Source: Adineta steineri
Taxonomy: Eukaryota > Rotifera > Eurotatoria > Adinetida > Adinetidae
NCBI GenBank assembly: GCA_905250115.1
Contig: CAJNOI010000248.1
Coordinates: forward strand, 1-64,000
Length of the DNA: 64,000 nt
Reading direction: 5' to 3'
Positions 33,401 to 44,030 of the stretch are shown here, in pieces. Position 1 is the first letter of the stretch. Every line of letters starts with the position of its first letter. The notes under the pieces were generated by a model, which worked only from the letters and a program-made list of their open reading frames with translations, did not search any database and was not told where the DNA came from. The position numbers were made by a program, and so were the translations under genes.

Positions 33401-36400
33401 GTTCGAATACTTTCAAGTGGCAATCAAAATGCAGTAGGACAAATTATTACATCACTTTCAAACGAATTTAATAATGTCAATACTAAAAATATAGAAGATG
33501 CTATTTCGAGTAGATAATCTTTTTCTATTTTTGTTTAATTATATGATATGTTTCTAGATGGTATTTCTGCAACAACTATTTCAGTTTCATCATTAGGAGA
33601 AAGTCAAGCTTCACAAACGGTAAGTTACTTTTCTCTATTTTAACTAAATTTATTTCTATTTTTTATTGTTTATGATTAGACAATAATATCAGTGAATAAT
33701 TCTGCTACTATTGAATATAATTCTCAATTGAATAGTTATGCAAATGTTCGAGATTATCTAATAACATTTACAAGTAATCTTCTAATTACTACATCAGATA
33801 GTATTAAGCTGCAAGCATCATCATTAGCTCGATTTACTGAAGCAACAAATCAATTAACACAAAAAACTTCGGTAAAATCGTTACTACTCAATATTAGTTA
33901 ATTATATCCGTTTCTATTTGAATATAGATGCTTGCATCTGATAAATGTTATCAATTAGCTCAAGCTTTGTATTCTATGTCAAACAAAATTCCATATGAAG
34001 ATGTTCAAATTACAGCTAATCAAATTTCACAATGCGCATCCAATGTGTTAACAGTATGAAGATTTGACTAACGATAATAAAAAGTTTTCTAAATTATATT
34101 CTATAGGCTATTAATGGACCATTACAACAACGAACAAGTACACTTGATTTAGATTTTTCACGTTCAACTAATTTTCCAAGTGATTATGATACTGATCTTG
34201 AATCTGTATGGGCTCATCCAAGTAAGAAATATATACACAGAATTTTATTCAATAAGATTAATTTTATTTTTGCAAAGATTTAGTTGATGGTGGAAACGAT
34301 TATTCATGGGAAGCAATTGAACAAGGTCGATATAATTATTATCAAAAACAAGCAGCAAATCAAATCACAACTCAAGTCAATCAAATAACATCATTGTTAA
34401 CATCTGCATTAAATATTCATTTAAATATTGGTCAAAATATAACAATGAATACATCATCTGTAATTATGTCATTAGAAACGACTTCTATTAATTCACTTTC
34501 AAATAAACTTGTTGAACCAATGGGAGATGCAAAAATTCGTCTTCCATCAAATTTTAATATAAATATTCAAAACAATGAAACAATATCACTTCGTGTTTGT
34601 GATTCACTTTTTATTTTCTTCATAATTCTCTTTGATTTATTTTTAGTCGATAATACAACCATTGGCATCATCTGATCAATCACAAACACAATCATATACA
34701 AATCTTTCAACATCAATTTCACTTTCATTACTTGATCACAATGGTAATGATATTTCTGTTCATACTAATCAATCAATTGAATTTATAATTCCACGTGATA
34801 TTAATTTAATTTTACCATCAATGAATTTACAAAATGTAACATCACTTAATCATATATTATTTAATTTACATTATGTTAATATAACACAATCGAATATTAA
34901 TATAACAGTTTCACTTCATTTTGAAATGCATCCTTTACAAATAACTCTCGCTTATTTATTAATCTATAGATTTGATAGTACACCTCAATTAAATAGTTCA
35001 ATCAATCGAATTGATGGTTGGTCATTATTTTGTCCTTCAAGTAAGTTTTATGAGATGATGAACCGATTTTTTCGAATAATTCTTTTTTTAGATTTAACCA
35101 GTGATGATCACTATAATTATTTTATTGATAATCAACATACAGTTGGTCATCAATCAGTTATATTTGGTTTACGTGAATTAAATTCAACTGAAAAAAAGAA
35201 ATTTTGTTCAAATTCAACAATTAATACTCCACCCATTTTAGATCAATCATTTAATTTTACCGAAAATTATGAACTTCGTACATATACATCCGGTTGTTAT
35301 TATTTAGATAAAAATAATAATTGGCAATCAGATGGATTACTAGTTGGACCTTTAACGGATCATTATAAAACACAATGTTTTTCAACTCATTTAACAACAT
35401 TTGCAGGTGGTTTTCTTGTTTTACCCGAGCCTATTAATTGGAATTATGTTTTTGCTAATGCTGGTTTTAATAAAAATAAAACTATTTATTTAACTGTCAT
35501 ATGTTTATCCATAATATATATCTTATTAATTATTTATGCACGTTATAAAGATAAAAAAGATATTGAAAAATTAGGAGTAACAATTCTACCTGATAATCTA
35601 AAACAAGATCAATATTTTTATCAAATTATTGTTTTTACTGGTCATCGAAAACGTTCAGGAACAAAATCAAAAGTATAACCATTATAAATATATTTTTGTA
35701 TTATTAATATACATTATAGGTACATTTTATACTTGCTGGTGATCAAGATGAAACTCAAGTTCGAATATTTGCTGATCCCAATAGAAAGATTTTTCAACGT
35801 GGAGGAATTGATTCATTTGTTATGTCTGTTGAAAAGTCATTGGGACCATTGAATTATATTCGTTTATGGCATGATAATACAGGTCCAGGTAGTTCAGCAT
35901 CATGGTTTCTTAAATATATTATTGTTCGTGATTTACAAACAATGGAAAAATCTTATTTTATCTGTCAAAAATGGTTAGCTGTTGAAAAAGATGATGGACT
36001 TGTAGGTTGCATTTTAAGTTTTGATATAAAAATTTCTTGTATACATATAGATTGAACGTCTTTTACCCATTGCTGGTGAATTACAAAAACAAGAATTTTC
36101 TTATCTTTTAGCAAAAAAAGCATATTATAGTGTATCGGAAGGTCATCTTTGGTTTTCAATCTTTAGTCGACCACCATCAGATAAATTTACACGAGTTCAA
36201 CGATGTACATGTTGTTTTGTTTTCTTATTTCAATCAATGTTTCTAAATATTCTGTATTACAATCAAATATCAGAAGCAAAAGCAGCGAATAATACAACAA
36301 GTCTATCATTTGGTCCTCTTTATATTACACCTCAACAAGTTTCTCATATTTTTTTAATATATATTTAATCGTAGAGTTTTATATTTAGATTGGTATTGGT

Positions 36401-39112
36401 GTAATTGTTGAAATACTTGTATTTGTTCCTAGTCTGTTACTTATTCAATTTTTTCGACGTATTCGATCTCGACATAATCAAAAGCAAGTTTCAGCATTAC
36501 ATCAAGCTATATTTAAACTTAAACAATTACCAATAACGTAAGGAATAAAATTTATTCTATTGAAAAAAAAGAAGATATTTTTATACTTAGGAAAACATCG
36601 ATTGAATATGATAAAAAGAAAAAAGGTCAAATCAAATTTCCTTGGTGGTGTATTTTTTTTGCATATGGCTTCTCATTATTACTTACTGTTATATCGATAT
36701 TTTTTATTATTGTCAAAGGAATTGAATTTGGTGATTTAAAAACACAGAAATGGTTAACATCATTAGTTAGTGGATTTTTTTCGTCAATTTTTCTTGTTCA
36801 ACCGATTAAAGTAAATGAATTATGATTAGAAAATGTTTTATTTGTATTTTGTTTTTGTGAAGATTATATCAGTGGCTGTTATTTTTGCTTATATTATTCG
36901 AAAACCAGATAATGATAAAGAAGCAGCAGAATATATGAATGATGATGTTAATTTAGCTCATGATGAAGAATATTTTCCTGCAATTGAAGTATGTTTTTTC
37001 CATAAAAAGAACATATTATAATAAATTAATTTTTTGTAGGATATTTCACCGTTTAATCATCGATCAGGGAATAATACCAATCGTCTTGAAGAAGGTGAAG
37101 TAGCTTTTGCACGTGAACAACGTTTAAAACATGTACAAATGTGGGCAATTATACGAGAAATATTAAATTATGTTGGTTATCTTTGTTTACTCTATGTTAT
37201 TATTTATTCAAATAAAAATCGAAATGCATTCTTACAAGTTCAACATTTACGAAACTTTTTTCTAAATACTAGAAGTACCAATGATGATTATACAAAGGTA
37301 TTTTTGATTTGTACTATAAACAAGTAACGCCCGCCGTCTCAACTTTGAGAATGTGGGTGTATGAATCTGGGTGTGAGTATGGGTATCGGTAATGAATCCG
37401 AGCTAAATACACACACCCACACCCTTTTTTGACCTTGACACAAACTATTTTATTTCATATGACCCTCTCTACAGTCGAGAGAATATATATATATGAATTT
37501 TATAGATTTCAACAATGGGTCAATATTGGAATTGGTTAGAAAATAATTTCGTGAAAAATATTCGTGCTCAACAATGGTATAATGGTGATCCACCTCGAAA
37601 TTTAAGTGGTTATTTAAATGATAAAACAAATCGATTTATTGGATGGGCAACAATGAGACAATTACGTATTAAATCTCAATCATGTCATATTCAACATATG
37701 TCTATTCAATCCGAATGTCAATATGATTATAGTTTATTAAGTAATGAAAAAGATTCATTTCAACCTGGATGGAATTTAACTAATCAAACAAATCAAATAT
37801 ATAGTTCATCAATTCAACAAGCATTTATTTATCAAACAGGAGGTAATTTAAAAACATATATTTCAATAGGTAAATTTGGAACCTATGGTAGTGGTGGTTA
37901 TGTTTATGAATTTCGTGGTCGATTAGTTGATTTACAAACAAATCTTTCTCAACTTTATCAATTAAGTTGGATTGATAGTCAAACACGAGCTATTTTTCTT
38001 CAATTTACATTATATAATCCAAATATACAATTATTTACTTCTGCAACATTTCTTACTGAATTTTCATCAACAGGTGGTATTTATACACAATCTAGTTTTC
38101 AACCATTTTCTCTTCAATGTAATTTCTTTCTATATATTCATTCTATTGATGTTTTTTGTTTGTATATAATTTTAGTATTTACATCACTCGGACAAATAAT
38201 ATGTGCAATTTTTTATATACTATTTATAATTTATATGATGTGTATACAAATTCAAAATATTGTACGAGAAAAACAAAATTATTTTCGTCATATATGGTCA
38301 TTTATTGATATTGGAATTATAATATGTTCATGGACATGTGTTGGAATTTATATCGTAAGATTTCAAGAATCAAATCATATTGGAGAACTTTTTCAAGAAA
38401 CAAAAGGATTTAGTTATATTAATTTACAATCAGCTGTTTATATTAATGATATACTTACATTATTATTATCATTTTGTTGTTTTTTTGGTACAATTAAACT
38501 TATTCGACTTGCTCGATTTCATCCGAGATTATTACTTTTTACTGAAACACTTAAATATGCTTGGAAAGAAATTATTTCATTTCTATTCATGTTTATGATT
38601 ATATTTCTAGCATATATCATATTATTTTATTTAATACTTAATTCAAAACTTTATACATGTTCGAATTTATTACATACAACACAAATGTTATTTGAAATGA
38701 CATTAATGAAATTTGATGTATATCAATTACTTGATGCTGATCCAATTCTCGGTCCAATTTGTTTTAGTTTATTTATTTTTACGATTGTATTTGTTTGCAT
38801 GACGATGTTTATTACAATTATAAGTGATAATTTTCGTGTTGTTCGAAATAATCTTAAATTTAATCATAATCATGAGCAACATATTGTTAGATTTATGTTT
38901 AATAAAGTTCAACGTTGGACAAGTAATAGATTTTGTTTTCTTATATGTTAATATATAATTTAATTTTAGAGATTGGTCATGACGATCAATGGAGAGAATA
39001 TGAAGAACGTGATCAACAAATGCGTGATCAATATTATGATCCAATTGAATCGTTTCCAGATAAAATTGATCAATTATTAGATTCACTGAATCGAGTATTA
39101 GAATACGATTGA
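30443..39112 (+). CDS. Polycystin-1-like protein with N-terminal NHL propeller (NHL-REJ-GPS-PLAT-channel)
   Basis: Twenty-one exons: 30443-31484, 31528-31749, 31809-32269, 32318-32849, 32898-33509, 33558-33619, 33680-33871, 33928-34053, 34107-34221, 34284-34594, 34647-35040, 35092-35672, 35720-36001, 36051-36338, 36389-36537, 36591-36810, 36863-36988, 37040-37297, 37506-38118, 38176-38922, 38970-39112. They sum to 7476 nt (2491 aa) with consistent phases. Order: signal sequence (start 30443 or 30524), six-bladed NHL propeller opening LSFNRPKFCPLATWN, a Thr-rich stalk, a long REJ region beginning CFPPGIILIPSTSS, a GPS (W...QCFSTHLTTFA), TM1, a PLAT domain (FTGHRKRSGTKSKVHFILAG, WLAVEKDDG), then the polycystin TOP domain and channel with about ten more TM helices. 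After PLAT, EGHLWFSIFSRPPSDKFTR is typical of PKD1. Likely a membrane receptor/channel. Domains are secure; the NHL-to-REJ junction is inferred from two phase-1 splices. Confidence 0.88.
37343..37424. repeat. TGTGGG-type hairpin inside a polycystin intron
   Basis: CTTTGAGAATGTGGGTG on the left and CACACACCCACACCC on the right lie within the 208-nt intron 37298-37505, so this copy is transcribed. The preceding CAAGTAACGCCCG is nearly repeated at 48366 inside another intron. Confidence 0.7.
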
Positions 39113-39561
39113 TTTTTATTGTATATCTCATTTATTTTCTATTTATAGTTATATCTTAGTCAACAACATTCTCTAAAGTTAAAACGAGATTCTGTTAATC
39201 GTTGTTACAAGGTAAAACAAGATTCCTCATCAACTCCGTTAATTAACATTTGATTTCGCAAACATAGAATAAAATAAAACTCTTTTTTTCCTTCATTTTA
39301 CCTTATGTAAACATTGCTTTTTGTTATGTAAAGTATAATATATGTATCCGTATGTGTGCATTTTGAAGGTGTGGGATCCACATCCTCAAGATATATTTAA
39401 TCAAATATATTATTTGACATGATTGGCGTAATAATACATTTATAAGTGGTACATGGGTTTTCTTCAAATGTTTATTTTTTATAAGCGAAAATTAGAAACA
39501 TTTCACATAAAAACTACAGTTATAAATAGAAAGTTAGTCCTTGTTCAAATTAGAAATTTTT
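39113..39561. other. Convergent intergenic region with small hairpin
   Basis: This lies between the 3' ends of the polycystin gene and the minus-strand His-rich peptide gene. A minimal palindrome GAAGGTGTGGGATCCACATCC lies at 39365-39390 and ends in CTCAAG. Confidence 0.5.
39365..39390. repeat. Minimal GGTGTGGGATCCACATCC palindrome
   Basis: A near-perfect small palindrome ending CTCAAG, probably a reduced member of the TGTGGG hairpin family. Confidence 0.6.
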
Positions 39562-39768
39562 TTATTGTGGTGTTTGATGATGTTGACCACCATGTTCTCC
39601 TTGGTGTTGTCCCCCATGTTCTCCATGATGTTTTCCACCATGTTCTCCTTGGTGTTGTCCACCATGTTCTCCATGGTGTTGTCCACCATGTTGTTTATCT
39701 CCTGAGCATTGATGATGGCCTTCACCTTGTCCACCATGTTCTCCATGTGCAGGTCCTTGATGATCCAT
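39562..39768 (-). CDS. Small His/Gly/Gln-rich repeat peptide (68 aa)
   Basis: The frame begins MDHQGPAHGEHGGQGEGHHQ and continues as imperfect copies of GGQHHGEHGGQHQGEH, ending HHQTPQ. No signal peptide is present. About one residue in four is His, so metal binding is possible, but this is only compositional inference. An AT-rich TTTATATAGA lies about 60 nt upstream of the ATG and could be a core promoter. Another frame is open over the same repeat (39534-39746; repeats of ENMVDNTK), because the unit length is a multiple of three. I prefer the His/Gly frame because of its clean start and composition. It may not be a gene at all. Confidence 0.5.
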   Translation of the reverse strand: MDHQGPAHGEHGGQGEGHHQCSGDKQHGGQHHGEHGGQHQGEHGGKHHGEHGGQHQGEHGGQHHQTPQ

Positions 39769-41440
39769 TGTACGTTGATTTTGTTTAATGTTAGTAACTA
39801 TATAATGTTTTACTTTCTATATAAAACGCAGGTATTTATACATTTTATTATGCACTATAATCATGTGATCAATTATTCATCAAAAAGTAATGTACTTTTA
39901 TATAATATCAAAGTGCACACCTCTTAAAATGTGATTATTCATTGATTGTTTTTTTCATCGTTTATAATCGAGCATACATTTTAAGAACAAAGATTTCTGT
40001 GTAAAAACGATATTAAATAAATATTAAAGGTAAAAATAACTCGTCGATTATTGATTCACATTTTTGTATAATAAGCATAATAGCGTTTTGAGATGCAGAA
40101 AAGAAACAAAAAATATAAAAATATCGTAAAAATGCACTTGCGATTCGTTTTTTTTTTCGTACACACATATTTATGAGAAAAAAATTTAATAGCTCCCAAA
40201 GGCAGCTTGTTACAATATTTTTTTTTTCTTGCTTAGATATTAATCTAAAATTTTAGCCTTTCGTCAAAACTATGAATATTAGCTGTAAATAAAATCAATT
40301 TCACAATCAGAAATAGAATATATTAACAACCATATTTTATGAGTGAACAGACAAAATGCGAAAACATTTATTATTCACTTAAAAATAAAAAACTCTTTTG
40401 AATTGAAAAATAATGAATTAATTTACTGTTAAATTTATCTAGAGTTATTGTGAAGTTCTGATACTTGTTTTATCTGATAAAAATTTTCATATTAATAAAT
40501 ACTCTTTGTATTAAAAGAGACCTATGTATTTGAGAAGATATTGAGCTTTCTATCGATATTTCAAACACTTTCTTAATGAAGAAACATAACCACACTGTTA
40601 ACAAACAAATAATTCGAAAGATTATATATTCACATTCCCCTCTTTAATATGTTTGTCGTATCTAATTAAAAACGTAATGTTTTTCTTCTTTTTCTTTTCT
40701 AATTATAATAATAATTCATTGAAAATAAATATTGAACTATATGTGAAGTGTAGATGTAAGTGTCTCTTGTTTACTTACACCCACACTCGTATAGGTACTG
40801 TATTCGTACATTTAATGTGAACGACAGTATCTTCAACTTATTTTTTGTATTATTACACGAGACACTTTGTAAATATTTATTTGATAAACACTCACCAAAG
40901 CCTACTGTCAAGTTTCTTTTATACTCTCATATATCATTTATCATCATCTTTTATGCCTAAGAATATTTCAAAATGATACAACATTGATACCAACCAAAAC
41001 AAAGAAGAAAAAGTGAATTCTGAATCTTATGGTCCCGATGAAGACTGATAAATATCAGTAAGATTGTGTTTACATCGAATTCATGTTGTTGGTCTCGCTC
41101 AAATGTCTTCTTGAAATGTATACAATCGAAAAACTATTTTTTTCAATAGTTTTTGTTATACATAGTTATAAAATTTTGTTCAACGACATTTCTTCTCTTT
41201 TTTTCAAAAATACTCAATATACAACGTGATTATAAATTTAGATTGTTCATCTTTTATTCACAATAACCATAATCATATAGTTATTGAAACAAATATTAAT
41301 AAGACCTCTAATGCATAAATAAAAATACTTAAAAAAAACATGGTAAAAATTTAATGCTCAAACAAAGATATTTCATCATCACAAGGTTCTGAACTAATGC
41401 CAGATGCAGCCGTTGATAGATATGTAATGGAACTCGATAA
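39769..41440. other. Intergenic stretch
   Basis: AT-rich. Apart from the hairpin at 40746-40789, no gene or RNA is recognised. Plus-strand frames at 39709-39927 and 40760-40960 lack signatures. Confidence 0.5.
40746..40789. repeat. TGTGGG-type hairpin (minus orientation copy)
   Basis: Its reverse complement, CGAGTGTGGGTGTAAGTAAA then CAAGAGACACTTACATC, matches the element at 46381-46422 through the loop. The two are homologous copies in opposite orientation. Confidence 0.7.
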
Positions 41441-41644
41441 TCACTGTAAACATATAGGGGTTGGATTGTGTATTCCACTAGGCGAAAATCCATCATAGGG
41501 TGGTACACGATGAGAATTAGTTACAGCAGACTTAGAGTAAGCCGTTGATGAATGCACTTGTTGACGCATATCTTTCTGTTGTATGCCAAGTTCCTGATCT
41601 TCCTGTTGTACCAACTGTAGCGACTGTTGGCTGCGCGCCTTACG

Positions 41645-44030
41645 TCACAGATGATTCACTCGATTGAGCTGTTGCGGCTGTTGTTTTAACTGATGCTGGT
41701 ATTGTTTCGCCTGTTGCTGTAGTTGATGTTGGTGTTGTTTCGCTTGTTGTTGCAACTGATTTTGATGTTGTTTCGCCTGTTGTTTTAACTGATTCTGGTG
41801 TTGTTTTACCAGTTCCTGTTGTTTTTTTAACCAATGCTGATATTGTTTCGCCTGTTGTTGTAACTGAAGCTGATGCTGTTTCGCCTGATGTTTTAACTGA
41901 ATCTGGTGTTGTTTCGCCTGTTGCTGTAACTGATGTCGGTGTTGTCTGGCTTGTTGTTGTAACTGCTGCTGGTGTCGTTTCGCCTGCTGAACTGTTATTT
42001 CAACTGTTGCTGCTGTTATTGATGGAACTGTGGCTGTTTCTTCAGTTGTTGTTGAGCTTGAGGAGTGAGTGATAGATTGTATTGTTGAAGCTGATGAATG
42101 ATTTTTGGTGGTGGGTGTGGGTGTGGCTGTGGGTGAGGTTGTTCTACTTGTCGACTGTGTAGTAGATCGCATTATTTCAGAAGATGAATGCGTTGGAGAC
42201 ATAGTTTCTTCAGATGACGACTCTGTTCTTACTACTGTATTACTAGTTTTCCCACCTTCCGTTGTTGTGCGTGTACTACTGTGTGTTGTACTATGTGTTG
42301 TGAAATGGCGTTTAGTGGTGGTGCTAGTAGTTGTCTCTTCAGATGAGTAATATTCTTCTGTTGTTGCCTCTTCAGATGAGTAGTATTCTTCTGTTGTTGT
42401 CTCTTCAGATGAATAGTATTCTGGTGTTGTTGTCTCTTCGGATGAGTAGTATTCTTCCGTTGTTGTCTCTTCAGATGAATAGTATTCTGGTGTTGTTGTC
42501 TCTTCAGATGAGTAGTATTCTTCTGTTGTTGTCTCTTCAGATGAGTAGTATTCTTCTGTTGTTGTTTCTTCGGACGATTGGTCTTCTTGTTCCTTTGTTG
42601 TAGCTACAAAAAAAGAGTCATTTAAGTTTTTTGACATTATCAACGGAGAAGTTTTGTTTAAGAAGGCGAAAGAAAATGTTTTATAGTTTGTTGTTAGTGT
42701 TTTCAAATGAGTATTTCAATAGTAATTTTGTTAAACAAAATTTATCATTAATCTGCATTCTGTCTTTCTTCGGGTAAACTTAGTAAAAGTAAAATAAAAA
42801 GATCTTGTTTTTTTAGATGCTCATAAGTTAGTTTATTACTCAATATATTTTGGTATAGAAAAAAACGATTATATCTAAATTTAACTTATTTTTAATTCTT
42901 TGAAGAGTCTACAAATGATATATGTATGATTATTAAAACTATTATAGTTACTTGTATCATATGGTCGTGGTCGATGTCTTCGTCTATAATAATAATTGTT
43001 TTTTCTTTCTGGCTTTTTATATTCATCATTATCTTCTTTTTCATATGATATCGGCTCTTCGTCATCAGTATGTTCTTCATATTCATAATCGCATTCTGGT
43101 TTGAATAATGATTGATACTGACTTTGCACACCACCCATAAAAACACCTATTTCTGGATTAAATCGTGGCATACCTCGCATTAAATCTATATAATGATACG
43201 AAAAAAAAATAATAGTAAACAATTATATATTCATAGTAGATATACTAACATCCACCAGAATGAGCATAATACGCAGCATCAAAATATGATGGCATGAGAA
43301 CATGAGTCTTAAGCATAGTAGCATATCCATATGCCATTAATTCAGCTAATGAAATTAATCTTCCATAAGCAGTAACCAATGGAGGTAAAATATAAACTAG
43401 AATTAAAAATAATAATATAATATTTATTCATTATAAATCTTAAATATACCTCCATTTGATGAATAAATCATAGTATGACGATTGAATATATTGGTATAAA
43501 TTGGCATCCATCGAGAAAATCTTATCCATGATCTCGAAAATCCTAGAATTGATAAGAAAATTTGTTCTTTTTGTGTATATAAATAAAAATAAATAATTGA
43601 TTTTTACTATATTGACGGCGATTATATCGAGCATATGGAAAACGGACTTGTTCAAATGAATTTTGACGTTCATCATGACATGATCGACGAATATAAACAT
43701 CAAAATAACCTCGATCATTCGGTAAATCTATCTATTCATTTGAATTAATGATATAGAATCATTATAGGAAAAAAAATACAATTACTCACATTTGATAATG
43801 CACGTAGTATTCGCTTTTTATGATGTTGAGCAACCATAGAGCCATTATAAAACGATGTATTGATTGCATCAACCTCTGAAAATTTAATAATTATATTATA
43901 TAGAATTATGAAAATATTACATACCGTTTGTTTCATTTGTGTACTCATTGATTTTGTATGAGTTTGTGCTAATTACAAGAATTAGCATCATAACAGTGAT
44001 ATATACTTTAACGCTCGATGGTTTAAACAT
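41645..44030 (-). CDS. Secreted protein with acidic Thr/Tyr repeats and Gln/His- or Thr-rich tail
   Basis: Seven exons: 44030-43925, 43875-43790, 43731-43608, 43542-43450, 43396-43250, 43185-42952, 42603-41645 (1749 nt, 582 aa), phases consistent. Residues 1-25 look like a signal peptide (MFKPSSVKVYITVMMLILVI). The N-terminal half, rich in Arg, Tyr and Phe (for example FSRSWIRFSRWMPIYTNIF), is a domain I do not recognise. It is followed by an acidic stretch, eight units of SSEETTTEEYY/SSEETTTPEYY, a Ser/Thr-rich segment, and repeats of QAKQHQHQLQQQ. In a second frame the same 3' repeats encode a mucin-like SVTTTGETTP pattern (41640-41990). After the TGA at 41645 the Gln frame stays open for 67 more codons to 41441, with a non-repetitive end (RVPPYDGFSPSGIHNPTPIC). 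The true C-terminus is therefore uncertain. Confidence 0.65.
42335..42590 (-). repeat. 33-bp coding repeats, SSEETTTEEYY
   Basis: Eight tandem units of 33 bp encode SSEETTTEEYY alternating with a TPEYY variant, within the secreted low-complexity gene. Confidence 0.8.

Noticed and set aside
42105-42603. Plus-strand Val/Leu-rich frames opposite the Ser/Thr repeats
   Set aside because: Mirror of repetitive coding sequence on the minus strand.
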